Positions 38,228 to 47,109 of a stretch of 64,000 bases of DNA are shown in pieces (within the stretch, counting starts at the first letter, position 1; each line of letters starts with the position of its first letter). A program made the position numbers and the translations under genes. Source of the stretch: Arthrobacter endolithicus (GTDB lineage Bacteria > Actinomycetota > Actinomycetes > Actinomycetales > Micrococcaceae). The stretch lies in NCBI RefSeq assembly GCF_026627425.1, contig NZ_JAPNLH010000006.1, positions 124,001 through 188,000 of the forward strand. The letters run 5' to 3'. Below the pieces are notes generated by a model, which worked only from the letters and a program-made list of their open reading frames with translations, searched no databases and was not told the origin of the DNA.

Positions 38228-39841
38228 ATGACCCACGTGAACCCGCCCTCCGGCCCCGAAGATATCCGCCGAGGCGAAACCGGTGCCGCTGAACCCGGTA
38301 CCACCGGCGATGGGCAGGACATGTCCGCTGCGGACATCCAGGCCGTCATTGACCGGATTTTGGCCAAGGACGCCGGGGTGACTGCACACACGGGTGCCCG
38401 TGCGCTCAGCACCAATTTGGGTAAGGCGCAGGCAATCTCTGCCTTGGAGCGCGAACACGGCACCTATGACGGTGAGCAGGAGGATCTGCAGGACCGGCGT
38501 GCACTGCGCCGGGTCGCCGGACTCTCCACCGAGCTGGAGGACGTTACCGAGGTCGAATACCGCCAGTTGCGGTTGGAACGAGTGGTGTTGGCGGGACTGT
38601 GGACCGAGGGGACGCTCGCCGATGCGGAAAACTCGCTGCGTGAACTGGCTGCGCTGGCCGAAACGGCCGGATCGGAAGTTTTGGACGGCATTGTCCAGCG
38701 GCGGATGAAGCCTGACCCGGGCACCTTTCTCGGGTCCGGCAAGGCGCAGGAGCTCAAGGACATCGTCGCCGCGACCGGGGCTGACACGGTCGTTGTGGAC
38801 GGTGAGCTGGCGCCGTCGCAGCGCCGTGCACTGGAAGACATTGTGTTGGTCAAGGTGATCGACAGGACCGCCCTGATCCTTGACATCTTCGCCCAGCATG
38901 CCAAATCCCGCGAGGGCAAGGCGCAGGTGGAACTGGCCCAGATGGAATACCTGCTGCCACGGCTGCGGGGCTGGGGTGAATCCATGTCCCGGCAGGCGGG
39001 CGGCCGGATCGGTGCGGCCGGCGGCGGGATCGGTGCCCGGGGTCCCGGTGAGACGAAGATCGAGCTGGATCGTCGGCGGATCAGGACAAGGATGGCGAAG
39101 CTGCGGCGCGAGATCAGCGCGATGAAACCGGCCCGCGATACCAAACGGGCCAACCGTCGTCGCAATTCCGTGCCTTCCGTGGCCATCGCCGGCTACACAA
39201 ATGCTGGTAAATCTTCCCTGCTGAACCGACTCACCAACGCTGGTGTCCTAGTGGAAAATGCCCTGTTTGCCACGTTGGATCCGACAGTCCGTAAGGCCGA
39301 AACGGCTGACGGACTGGGGTACACCCTGGCAGATACCGTGGGATTTGTCCGGTCCTTGCCGACCCAACTTGTCGAGGCTTTCCGATCGACGCTGGAGGAA
39401 GTGGCGGATTCGGACCTGATCCTGCATATCGTGGATGCGTCTCATCCCGATCCGGAGGGCCAGATTGCAGCTGTCCGCCAGGTGTTCAGTGAAGTGGACG
39501 CCCGGAAGGTTCCTGAAATTATTGTCCTGAACAAGGCAGATTCCGCTGACCCCTTTGTGATCGAGCGGCTCCGCCAACGTGAGCCGCGCAACGTAGTCGT
39601 TTCGGCGCGCACGGGTCAGGGCATTGACGACCTCCTCGCCGCCATCAGTGAGGCGATCCCGCGCCCCTCAGTAATGCTGGAGCTGCTGATTCCCTATGAC
39701 AGGGGGGACCTGATCAGCAAACTGCACGAATCCGATGCAGAAATCCTCGCCCTGAACCACGGTGAGTCGGGAACCCATGCCAGCGTCAGGGTGCGCGAGG
39801 GCCTGGCCGCCGAATTGGATCCCTTTGTCCTCCGCAGCTAA
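38228..39841 (+). CDS. hflX: ribosome-splitting GTPase
   Basis: 537 residues from the ATG at 38228 after GAAGGAG. HflX binds the 50S subunit and splits stalled or idle ribosomes. The N-terminal domain includes GTFLGSGKAQELKDIV, and the linker GRGETKIE-like motif reads RGPGETKIELDRRRI. G1 is GYTNAGKSSLLN, G3 lies in ADTVGFVRSLP, and G4 is VLNKAD. The last residues overlap the start of the downstream helicase gene. The N-terminus carries ~75 residues of mostly charged extra sequence. Confidence 0.94.
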   Translation: MTHVNPPSGPEDIRRGETGAAEPGTTGDGQDMSAADIQAVIDRILAKDAGVTAHTGARALSTNLGKAQAISALEREHGTYDGEQEDLQDRRALRRVAGLSTELEDVTEVEYRQLRLERVVLAGLWTEGTLADAENSLRELAALAETAGSEVLDGIVQRRMKPDPGTFLGSGKAQELKDIVAATGADTVVVDGELAPSQRRALEDIVLVKVIDRTALILDIFAQHAKSREGKAQVELAQMEYLLPRLRGWGESMSRQAGGRIGAAGGGIGARGPGETKIELDRRRIRTRMAKLRREISAMKPARDTKRANRRRNSVPSVAIAGYTNAGKSSLLNRLTNAGVLVENALFATLDPTVRKAETADGLGYTLADTVGFVRSLPTQLVEAFRSTLEEVADSDLILHIVDASHPDPEGQIAAVRQVFSEVDARKVPEIIVLNKADSADPFVIERLRQREPRNVVVSARTGQGIDDLLAAISEAIPRPSVMLELLIPYDRGDLISKLHESDAEILALNHGESGTHASVRVREGLAAELDPFVLRS

Positions 39842-41921
39842 GGCTCCGGCCCGGACAGCTGGAACCGGCCAGCCGCAGGGCCGGGGTTCTTCCGGTGAAC
39901 AGTTTGCCATCGGGCTCCTCGATGCGGCGGTGGAGTCGATGGGAGGCCAACGCCGCGACGGACAGGATGAAATGGTCCGGCAGGTGGTCAGGTCGATCCA
40001 GACCGGTGACCACCTGCTGGTGCAGGCCGGCACCGGGACGGGAAAGTCGCTGGCCTATCTGATTCCGCTGATTGCCCATGCGCTGCAGAGCAACAAACCG
40101 TCGCTGGTCTCCACCGCCACGTTGGCGCTGCAGGCGCAGATTGTCAGCCGAGATTTGCCGCGTCTGCTCGCCTCCATCGCCGGAATGCTGCCGCGCCCGG
40201 TCAAGGTGGCGTTAGTGAAGGGTCGCAGTAACTACGTCTGCAGGCACAAGCTTCAGGGTGGCTTTCCGTCCGAGGAACCTTCTGAGGGCCAGTTGTTCGC
40301 CCTCGGGGAGGACACCAGCGTTGTGCACCCTGCCGGGGTGTCCTCGGGACCGGGAAGCCAACTGGGCCGCGAGGTGGTCCGGCTGCGGGATTGGGCCGAG
40401 GAAACCGAAACGGGGGATCGGGACGAACTCACCCCGGGAGTCAGCGACCGCGCCTGGCGTCAGGTGTCGGTGACCTCGATGGAATGCCTGGGCGCGCAGA
40501 AATGCCCGCTGGCGTTGGAGTGTTTCAGCGAGCTGGCCAAGGCCCGCGGCGCGGAGGCGGACGTGATCGTGACCAACCACGCGATGCTGGCCATCAGTGC
40601 CTTTGAAGGCCTTGCCGTCCTGCCGGAGTATGACGTCGTCGTCGTCGACGAGGCCCACGAACTGCTGGACAGGGTTACCGGGGCTGTCAGCGGCCAACTC
40701 TCCGTCCAGATGATCCATGTTGCGGCGTCCAGCGCCCGCAAGAACACGGGCATCTCGGCCGAGGCACTTAATTCTGCCGCCACATATCTTGAGGCCGCCA
40801 TCGAAGGTGCGCCGTCCGGGTTGCTGGTTTCCGGACTGAACGAGGCCCAACTGACGGCCCTTGACCAAGCGCGGGACGCATGTCGGGCGGCGCTGTCGGA
40901 TTCCAAGGCGGACTCCGGCACCGCCGCCGACGGTGGACGCCAGATGGCCCGTTCGCGAATTACCCTGATCCTGGAACTGGCTGAGCGGCTACTGGTAGCA
41001 CGCGAGGCCGGGGAAGTCGTCTGGATCTCCCGCCCCAGCGGGTTTACGCCTCAGCAGGGCTATTCCCCGCCCGACGAGTCGGCCCCGGCGCTGATCAACA
41101 TTGCCCCGCTCAGCGTCGCCGGCAGGTTGCGTGATGGGCTCTTCGCCGATCACACGGTGGTGTTAACTTCGGCAACATTGGCTATCGGCGCAGCCTTTGA
41201 TCCCGCCGCGGCGGGTCTGGGACTGCTGGGGCCCGGAGCACCCAGCTGGACCGGTGCGGACGTTGGATCGCCGTTCGACTATCCCAAACAGGGGATGCTG
41301 TACGTGGCAGCGCATTTGGCCAAACCGGAGCGCGGCACTTCAGCCGAGCAGCTTGACGAGCTGGAGGCACTGATCCTTGCCTCCGGAGGCGGGGCACTGT
41401 GCCTGTTCTCTTCCCGGCGTGCTGCCGAGGATGCGGCAGAAGCTCTTCGACCGCGGTTGGATGTCGATGTGCTGTGCCAGGGTGAATCTTCGATGGCAGC
41501 CCTGGTGAAGCAATTCGCCGCGGAGCCGGACACCTGCCTGTTCGGCACAATGTCGCTTTGGCAAGGGGTTGACGTGCAGGGTGCTTCCTGCCGTCTGGTG
41601 GTGATAGACCGGATCCCGTTCCCCCGCCCGGATGATCCGCTGATGACCGCGCGCTCGCGGGCGGTCGCAAAGGCCGGCGGCAACGGCTTTATGTCAGTTT
41701 CCGCCACTCATGCGGCGATCCGGCTTGCGCAGGGGGCCGGCCGACTGATCCGTTCCTCCACTGACCGGGGTGTGGTTGCGGTGTTGGATTCGCGCCTCGC
41801 CACAGCCCGGTATGGCGGCTTTCTGCGCGCCGCCCTGCCACCGTTCTGGCCAACCACCGATCGTGCGCTGGTGATGAGCGCACTCCAGCGTCTGCGGCCC
41901 GACAAAGAGTCGGCACGGTAG
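39825..41921 (+). CDS. dinG: DinG/YoaA-type ATP-dependent DNA helicase
   Basis: About 698 residues from a TTG at 39825; ATG 39762 is an alternative that overlaps hflX by 80 bases. Walker A is AGTGTGKSLAYL, and DEAH is VVVVDEAHELLDR. Between them, CRHKL, CLGAQKCPL and ECFSELAK give the four Cys of the iron-sulfur cluster. Later motifs: LTSATLA, LFSSRRAAEDAAE and QGAGRLIRSS. XPD-like helicases unwind forked or RNA-DNA duplexes in repair. The gene overlaps hflX and faces lexA. No LexA box lies before it. Confidence 0.9.
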   Translation: MSSAAKAPARTAGTGQPQGRGSSGEQFAIGLLDAAVESMGGQRRDGQDEMVRQVVRSIQTGDHLLVQAGTGTGKSLAYLIPLIAHALQSNKPSLVSTATLALQAQIVSRDLPRLLASIAGMLPRPVKVALVKGRSNYVCRHKLQGGFPSEEPSEGQLFALGEDTSVVHPAGVSSGPGSQLGREVVRLRDWAEETETGDRDELTPGVSDRAWRQVSVTSMECLGAQKCPLALECFSELAKARGAEADVIVTNHAMLAISAFEGLAVLPEYDVVVVDEAHELLDRVTGAVSGQLSVQMIHVAASSARKNTGISAEALNSAATYLEAAIEGAPSGLLVSGLNEAQLTALDQARDACRAALSDSKADSGTAADGGRQMARSRITLILELAERLLVAREAGEVVWISRPSGFTPQQGYSPPDESAPALINIAPLSVAGRLRDGLFADHTVVLTSATLAIGAAFDPAAAGLGLLGPGAPSWTGADVGSPFDYPKQGMLYVAAHLAKPERGTSAEQLDELEALILASGGGALCLFSSRRAAEDAAEALRPRLDVDVLCQGESSMAALVKQFAAEPDTCLFGTMSLWQGVDVQGASCRLVVIDRIPFPRPDDPLMTARSRAVAKAGGNGFMSVSATHAAIRLAQGAGRLIRSSTDRGVVAVLDSRLATARYGGFLRAALPPFWPTTDRALVMSALQRLRPDKESAR

Positions 41922-41949
41922 CAGGAGGACGGCGCGGGCCTGCGGGCCG

Positions 41950-41993
41950 ATTACGGCAGTCCCCCTCCCGAAAAAAACGGAGGCTGCCGTAAT
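41950..41993. terminator. bidirectional terminator between dinG and lexA
   Basis: Ten-base arms ATTACGGCAG (41950-41959) and CTGCCGTAAT (41984-41993) form the outer stem, with a second inner CTCCCG/CGGAG pairing around an A7 loop. It lies between two convergent genes. Confidence 0.82.
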
Positions 41994-42018
41994 TGGGGCG
42001 CTTTGTCCCGCAGCTGTC

Positions 42019-42765
42019 CTAGATGGACCGCAGCACGCTGACAACGCGGCCCATTATGGTGGCATGGTCGCCCATGATCGGCTCGTAGCGGGTGTTTTGC
42101 GGCAGTAGCCAGGTGTGCCCATCGCGCTGACGGAACGTCTTGATGGTCGCCTCGTCGTCGAGGAGAGCGGCCACAATGTCGCCATTGATCGCGTTCGGCT
42201 GTTGCCGGACCACTACCCAGTCGCCGTCACAGATTGCTGCGTCGACCATCGAATCTCCGCTGACCTTGAGCATGAAGAGCTCGCCGTGGCCCACCAGCTG
42301 CCGGGGCAGCGGCATGACGTCCTCAACCACTTGGTCGGCGAGGATAGGGCCGCCGGCGGCAATGCGTCCGACCAGCGGCACCAGAGCCGTGTCCGAGGAG
42401 CTGCCCAGTTCCGCCATGTTAAGGCCACTGGCACTGCGGAGCTGATCCGGCGCCGGCACTCCTTCGATTTCAACTTTGCCGTTGTCCAGTGTCAAGGGGA
42501 TCAGGACTTCCATGGCCCGCGGCCGTTTCGCATCCCGACGGAGATAGCCCTGCTTCTCCAGCTGGGCCAGTTGATGGGTGACGCTGGAAAGACTTGCCAG
42601 GCCTACGGCGTCGCCGATCTCGCGCATCGAGGGGGGGTAGCCCTTGTCGCTGATCGAACGCTGGATGCATTCGAGGATCTTCTTCTGACGCACCGTCAGG
42701 CCTTTGAAGCCGGCGCGGCTGGCGCTGTTCCCGCTGTGGAGGATAAATTCCGGAGCTGACGACAT
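42019..42765 (-). CDS. lexA: SOS repressor
   Basis: 248 residues. LexA represses SOS genes until RecA filaments trigger its self-cleavage. The winged helix at about 24-75 includes [12 protein letters not shown], and [13 protein letters not shown] with [11 protein letters not shown]. The cleavage site is Ala137-Gly138 in [12 protein letters not shown]; Ser172 ([10 protein letters not shown]) and Lys209 (DEATIKTF) form the catalytic dyad. The candidate box and promoter upstream suggest autoregulation. Divergent from a LysM gene. Confidence 0.96.
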   Translation of the reverse strand: MSSAPEFILHSGNSASRAGFKGLTVRQKKILECIQRSISDKGYPPSMREIGDAVGLASLSSVTHQLAQLEKQGYLRRDAKRPRAMEVLIPLTLDNGKVEIEGVPAPDQLRSASGLNMAELGSSSDTALVPLVGRIAAGGPILADQVVEDVMPLPRQLVGHGELFMLKVSGDSMVDAAICDGDWVVVRQQPNAINGDIVAALLDDEATIKTFRQRDGHTWLLPQNTRYEPIMGDHATIMGRVVSVLRSI

Positions 42766-42861
42766 GACGTGCTGTCCCTTTCGTGAACGTGCTGCGTGCC
42801 CAGTCGGCGGTTGATGTCAGTGGGCTCTGATGGACTCTTCCTGTGACCGAATCCTGCTACC

Positions 42862-42901
42862 AATCTAGGTCAGTTTGACGCGTATCTCAAACATATGTTC
42901 T
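42862..42901 (-). promoter_or_regulatory. lexA promoter with overlapping LexA box
   Basis: On the minus strand TTGAGA (42885-42890) and TAGATT (42862-42867) are spaced by 17 bases, a good sigma-70-type promoter. CAAACATATGTTCT at 42888-42901 matches the SOS box consensus at 12 of 14 positions, with the central ACATATGT intact, and overlaps the -35 element, which fits autorepression. Confidence 0.8.
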
Positions 42902-42954
42902 AGCGAGTCTTGGCAGGCATCGTCACTTAGTGCTACAACTGATGAATACAGTTT

Positions 42955-42968
42955 CGAATAAGTGTTCT
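42955..42968 (+). promoter_or_regulatory. second candidate LexA box, upstream of the LysM gene
   Basis: CGAATAAGTGTTCT matches the SOS consensus at 10 of 14 positions, with an intact CGAA...GTTC frame. It is 54 bases from the lexA box. A possible promoter for the LysM gene (TTGGCA at 42910, TACAAC at 42934, 18 bases apart) lies between the two boxes. The 42766-43149 gap is otherwise non-coding. Confidence 0.6.
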
Positions 42969-43039
42969 AAGCAACTTCTTCCACCCGAAACACCTTCCCC
43001 GGACGGCAAGGCCAGGTAGTGAAAGGCCCGCTCCGGGCT

Positions 43040-43106
43040 AGGCCAGCAAGGACAAGGCCGGCATGGCGAAAGGCCAGCAAGGACAAGGGGACAAGGGGAC
43101 AAGGGG
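43040..43106. repeat. direct repeats in the leader of the LysM gene
   Basis: An 18-base unit AGGCCAGCAAGGACAAGG occurs at 43040-43057 and 43071-43088. The second copy runs into three tandem ACAAGGGG units (43083-43106). They lie in the 5' leader, 44 to 110 bases before the LysM gene start; the purine-rich units resemble ribosome sites. Confidence 0.8.
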
Positions 43107-43149
43107 AGTTGCGCCGCACCGGAACTTCGTACCGCGAAAGGTGAAGACA

Positions 43150-43602
43150 ATGAACGCCACACCAGTATTTGATTTCACGACCCCCCGGATAAAGCGCGCG
43201 GGCGCTGCCGCCCACTCAGTCCGTCCGGTGTGGGCGCCCAGGGCTCCGCAGGTCGCCCACACCGCCGCTGCCATCCGGTCTGCCGGCCGGGCGCCGCTGC
43301 ATTTGACCCGGCGGGGGCGCTTCTTACTTGTCGGCGTGCCGCTGATGCTGGCCGCTATCGTGGTGCTGGTGCTGGCCGGGTTTTTCACTGCACCGGCCCA
43401 GGCCTCGGTCGGCCCCGGTTCGGTAGGCGTTCATGCTTCCATGGTGACCGTGCTGACCGGCCAGACGCTGTGGAGCATCGCGTCGACGGCGGATTCGACC
43501 CGTGATCCGCGGGAGGTCGTGGCGGACATCGTGGAGCTCAACGGCCTATCCACTTCCGTTGTCCAGCCGGGCCAGCAACTCTTCGTTCCGTTGCCGGGCT
43601 AG
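43150..43602 (+). CDS. SOS-linked LysM-domain membrane protein (ChiZ/DivS-like division inhibitor)
   Basis: 150 residues from the ATG after GAAAGG. A basic cytosolic part (1-55) is followed by one membrane helix (about 57-80) and an outer LysM domain (about 98-147; VTVLTGQTLWSIA, LNGLSTSVVQPGQQLFVPL). Proteins of this shape lie divergent from lexA in other actinobacteria: M. tuberculosis Rv2719c/ChiZ and C. glutamicum DivS, both DNA-damage induced and delaying division. Layout, position and the LexA box here fit the same role. Function is inferred from context, as these proteins vary in sequence. Confidence 0.82.
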   Translation: MNATPVFDFTTPRIKRAGAAAHSVRPVWAPRAPQVAHTAAAIRSAGRAPLHLTRRGRFLLVGVPLMLAAIVVLVLAGFFTAPAQASVGPGSVGVHASMVTVLTGQTLWSIASTADSTRDPREVVADIVELNGLSTSVVQPGQQLFVPLPG

Positions 43603-43657
43603 GGGATTGTTACTGCCGCGGTTCGACCCTGAGCGCGGGGACGCTTAAACTAGGGAT

Positions 43658-44755
43658 GTGAACCAGATTGAGCGTCTAGACCGGCTGCCCCTGCGCGATG
43701 ACCTTCGCGGACTGCATCCTTACGGCGCTCCACAGCTGGACGTCCCCATTCTGCTCAACGTCAATGAAAACACATACGGTGTTCCGCAGGATGCGCGAGA
43801 GGCGATTCTGAAGGCCGTCGATGACGTTCTCGCCGGCCTTAACCGCTATCCCGACCGTGAATTCACCGAGCTCCGCCGGGCTCTCGCTGCGTACTTAGGA
43901 CATGGGCTTGCGCCAGAGAACATCTGGGCCGCCAACGGCTCCAATGAGGTGCTGCAGCAGATTCTGCAGGCATTTGGCGGTCCCGGACGCAGGGTTTTGG
44001 GTTTTCCGCCCACCTACTCGATGTATCCGCTGCTGGCCAGCGGCACCGGTACGGAATATGTCAGCGGGGATCGCGCCGCAGATTTTTCCCTGACCGCCGA
44101 GTCGGCGGCGCGGCAAGTACTCGACATTGCGCCGAACGTGGTCTTCCTTTGCTCGCCGAACAATCCTACGGGCACGGCTCTGGACAATGACGTCGTCGAG
44201 GCAGTGTATGAGGCGGGGACAGCGTCGCGGACCGTAGTAATAGTTGATGAGGCCTATGCCGAGTTTGCCCACGACGGGACCGCCAGCGCCATCGCTTTGT
44301 TACCGGGCCGGGAAAGGCTGATCGTTTCCCGGACTATGAGCAAGGCTTTCGCCCTGGCAGGGGCCAGACTGGGATATCTGGCCGCGGCAGCGGAAATTTC
44401 CGATGCTCTGCGGCTGGTCAGGCTGCCGTACCATCTCTCCGCTATCACCCAGGCAACGGCCGTCGCAGCCCTGCGAAACTCGGATTCGCTGCTGGCCAAC
44501 GTGGAGCAGATCAAAATTCAACGCGACCGGATTGTGGCAGGGCTGGCCCGTTTGGGATTGCAGCCCGCTCCGTCGGACTCGAACTTTGTCTTCTTCGGGG
44601 GCCTGGAAGACCCGCAGGCGGTCTGGGAGGGACTGCTCGCCGGCGGGGTTTTGATCCGGGATGTTGGCATCGCCGGCCATTTGCGGGTCACGGCCGGCAC
44701 CGAGGCTGAAACGACGGCTTTCCTGGACCAGCTTGGGGTCCTGTTGGGCCGCTGA
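43658..44755 (+). CDS. hisC: histidinol-phosphate aminotransferase
   Basis: 365 residues, GTG start. This PLP enzyme makes L-histidinol phosphate. Motifs: LNVNENTYGVP near 30, ANGSNEVLQQIL, LCSPNNPTGTALD, VDEAYAEFA, and the PLP lysine in SRTMSKAFALAGARLGYL. It starts a histidine cluster hisC-hisB-hisH-priA. hisD, usually just upstream, is not present; lexA-LysM lies there instead. Confidence 0.95.
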   Translation: MNQIERLDRLPLRDDLRGLHPYGAPQLDVPILLNVNENTYGVPQDAREAILKAVDDVLAGLNRYPDREFTELRRALAAYLGHGLAPENIWAANGSNEVLQQILQAFGGPGRRVLGFPPTYSMYPLLASGTGTEYVSGDRAADFSLTAESAARQVLDIAPNVVFLCSPNNPTGTALDNDVVEAVYEAGTASRTVVIVDEAYAEFAHDGTASAIALLPGRERLIVSRTMSKAFALAGARLGYLAAAAEISDALRLVRLPYHLSAITQATAVAALRNSDSLLANVEQIKIQRDRIVAGLARLGLQPAPSDSNFVFFGGLEDPQAVWEGLLAGGVLIRDVGIAGHLRVTAGTEAETTAFLDQLGVLLGR

Positions 44756-44821
44756 CACAGATGGCAGTTTTTTGAAGATCCCCCCAATATTTTCTGTTCG
44801 ATCCAGCACTAAGGACCCGCC

Positions 44822-45448
44822 ATCAGCGAGAACCAAACTCCCACCGGAACTGCCCGCACCGCCCGGCTGACACGGAGCACCAGCGAGTCGTCGGTGCTGG
44901 TTGAGGTCGATTTGGACGGCACCGGCCAGTCCAGCATCGATTCCTCCGTCCCGTTCTTCGATCACATGCTTACGGCGTTGTCGAAGCACTCGCTCATTGA
45001 CCTGACGGTCAAGGCGTCGGGGGATACGCACATCGACGCGCACCACACGGTGGAGGATGTTGCCATCACACTCGGGGAAGCCTTGGGCCAGGCGCTTGGT
45101 ACCAAGGCAGGAATCAGGCGTTTCGGGGAGGCCACCATTCCGCTGGATGAGGCACTGGCGAATGCAGTTGTCGACGTTTCCGGGCGCCCCTATCTGGTGC
45201 ATACCGGAGAGCCCGCAGGGCAGGAGTATCACTTGATCGGCGGCCACTTCACCGGGTCCCTGACCCGGCACGTCTTCGAATCGATAGCGTTCCATGCGAG
45301 GATTTGTCTACACATGACCGTGCTCTCCGGCCGGGACCCCCACCACATCGTCGAAGCGCAGTTCAAGGCGTTTGCGCGGGCCCTGCGGAGCGCGATTGAA
45401 CCGGATCCGCGCGTCAGCGGCATTCCCTCCACGAAGGGCAGCCTGTGA
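44822..45448 (+). CDS. hisB: imidazoleglycerol-phosphate dehydratase, apparently started at AUC
   Basis: 208 residues if started at ATC 44822. HisB dehydrates imidazole glycerol phosphate in histidine synthesis. Metal-binding motifs are [17 protein letters not shown] and [22 protein letters not shown]-type ending IPSTKGSL is typical. No ATG, GTG or TTG lies between the in-frame stop at 44810-44812 and GTG 44894. That GTG would cut off the conserved [13 protein letters not shown] strand. ATC 44822 gives the normal N-terminus (ISENQTP where relatives have MSE-), and AAGGA lies six bases before it. So AUC is probably the start, or an ATG has been lost by mutation or error. Confidence 0.88.
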   Translation: MSENQTPTGTARTARLTRSTSESSVLVEVDLDGTGQSSIDSSVPFFDHMLTALSKHSLIDLTVKASGDTHIDAHHTVEDVAITLGEALGQALGTKAGIRRFGEATIPLDEALANAVVDVSGRPYLVHTGEPAGQEYHLIGGHFTGSLTRHVFESIAFHARICLHMTVLSGRDPHHIVEAQFKAFARALRSAIEPDPRVSGIPSTKGSL

Positions 45449-46131
45449 CTGCAGAACAGGGTTTAACCGGGCCCGACGGCACCCTAAAACCGACGGTGAC
45501 AGTGCTGGACTACGGCTCCGGCAACGTCCGCTCGGCCGTCCGAGCGCTGGAACGGGCCGGTGCAGTGGTGACCCTCAGCGCGAAGCCCGAGGACGTCCTC
45601 ACGGCCGCTGGGCTCGTCGTGCCCGGAGTCGGAGCCTTTGCGACCGTAATGAAGGAGCTCAAGAGCGTAGATGGGCTGCGGATGATCGGCCGTCGAGTGG
45701 CCGGTGGCCGCCCGGTTCTGGCCATCTGCGTGGGGCTGCAGATCCTTTTCGACGGCGGCGTTGAACACGGAAACAGCGAGCCGGGAATGGGCGAATGGCC
45801 AGGAACGGTGGAACTCCTGCCCGCCTCCGTGGTGCCGCACATGGGGTGGAATACCGTTCAGGTGCCGGCGGGTTCTACTCTGTTCGAGGGCGTCGAGGCC
45901 GAACGGTTCTACTTCGTGCATTCGTATGGGGTTCAGGACTGGGACTTCGACGTGGTGCAGCCGCGGATGCGGGCCCCGCTGGTTACCTGGTCGGAGCACG
46001 GGGCGCGCTTCATTGCAGCCGTCGAAAACGGACCGCTGTGCGCCACCCAGTTCCATCCGGAAAAGTCCGGTGACGCCGGTGCTCGTCTGCTGCGCAACTG
46101 GGTTGGCTCGCTGCGCAAGGCGGTGGCCTGA
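45445..46131 (+). CDS. hisH: imidazole glycerol phosphate synthase glutaminase subunit
   Basis: 228 residues, GTG start overlapping the hisB stop (GTGA). HisH gives ammonia from glutamine to HisF. The nucleophile Cys is in [11 protein letters not shown], the His/Glu pair in [27 protein letters not shown] opens the fold. hisF is not in this window. Confidence 0.95.
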   Translation: MTAEQGLTGPDGTLKPTVTVLDYGSGNVRSAVRALERAGAVVTLSAKPEDVLTAAGLVVPGVGAFATVMKELKSVDGLRMIGRRVAGGRPVLAICVGLQILFDGGVEHGNSEPGMGEWPGTVELLPASVVPHMGWNTVQVPAGSTLFEGVEAERFYFVHSYGVQDWDFDVVQPRMRAPLVTWSEHGARFIAAVENGPLCATQFHPEKSGDAGARLLRNWVGSLRKAVA

Positions 46132-46290
46132 ATGTGGTCCGTCATTCTGATGGGATTGGCCGGGCTCCTGGCCGGCGGCGCCATCGCCTTCCACCAACAG
46201 AAGAAGCCCCGCTGGACGGTGTTCTCCTTCGCCGGCCTGGCCGTGATGGCGCTACTGGCCGCATTTCTGCTGACCCTGCCCGGTAAATAA
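46132..46290 (+). CDS. 52-residue membrane protein in the histidine operon
   Basis: The frame begins with the ATG that follows the hisH stop with no gap and ends at TAA 46288-46290. It has two hydrophobic helices (about 3-20 and 32-50) joined by a short basic loop (HQQKKPRW). Codon use is GC-rich at the third position. The gene lies between hisH and priA, the usual slot for a small unknown membrane protein in related genomes as far as I recall. Function unknown. Confidence 0.65.
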   Translation: MWSVILMGLAGLLAGGAIAFHQQKKPRWTVFSFAGLAVMALLAAFLLTLPGK

Positions 46291-46360
46291 TCCTCCTGTG
46301 CTAAATAATTACGCCGGAATCAGCGTCCCGGCCATGAAACCACCGACCGATGAGGACCCG

Positions 46361-47104
46361 ATGAACAGTACTGACACCGCCATCCTGGAACTGCTTCCCG
46401 CCGTCGACGTTGCCGATGGCCAGGCCGTGCGCCTGGTTCAGGGCGAGGCCGGCACCGAGACCGGATACGGCGCGCCCTTGGAAGCTGCCTTGGCGTGGCA
46501 AAATGACGGCGCGGAATGGGTCCATTTAGTGGATCTGGACGCGGCGTTCGGCCGTGGCTCCAATCTGGAACTATTACGCGAGGTAGTTAGGTCGCTGAAC
46601 GTGAAGGTAGAGCTCTCCGGCGGAATCCGCGACGATGCCTCGCTGGAAGGCGCGCTCGAGCTCGGTGCAGAGCGGGTCAATTTGGGGACCGCTGCACTGG
46701 AAAATCCGGCGTGGACCGCCCGGGCCATTGATCGCTTCGGCGACAAGATCGCCGTCGGCCTCGATGTGCGCGGCACCACCTTGGCCGCCCGCGGCTGGAC
46801 CAAAGACGGTGGAGATCTCTGGGAGGTGCTGGCCAGGCTCGAGGACGCCGGCTGCCCACGCTACGTAGTCACGGATGTAACGAAGGACGGTACGTTGCGC
46901 GGCCCGAACGTCGAGCTCCTTCGTGAGGTCCTGCAGCGTACTGGCAAACCGGTGGTCGCCTCGGGCGGTATCTCAAGCCTCGCGGACCTGAGCGAACTGC
47001 GTACCCTTGTTCCATTGGGGTTGGAAGGCGCGATCGTCGGCAAAGCGCTCTATGCCGGCGCCTTCACCCTCCCACAGGCACTTGATGTCGCGGGGCGGCG
47101 CTGA
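46361..47104 (+). CDS. priA: PriA/HisA phosphoribosyl isomerase
   Basis: 247 residues. In actinobacteria this barrel enzyme often serves both histidine (HisA) and tryptophan (TrpF) synthesis. Motifs: [21 protein letters not shown] at the start with catalytic Asp, [22 protein letters not shown], and [13 protein letters not shown]. The ATG at 46361 with GAGGA just before it is chosen over starts at 46298 and 46334. Dual function cannot be told from sequence alone. Confidence 0.92.
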   Translation: MNSTDTAILELLPAVDVADGQAVRLVQGEAGTETGYGAPLEAALAWQNDGAEWVHLVDLDAAFGRGSNLELLREVVRSLNVKVELSGGIRDDASLEGALELGAERVNLGTAALENPAWTARAIDRFGDKIAVGLDVRGTTLAARGWTKDGGDLWEVLARLEDAGCPRYVVTDVTKDGTLRGPNVELLREVLQRTGKPVVASGGISSLADLSELRTLVPLGLEGAIVGKALYAGAFTLPQALDVAGRR

Positions 47105-47109
47105 GCAGG

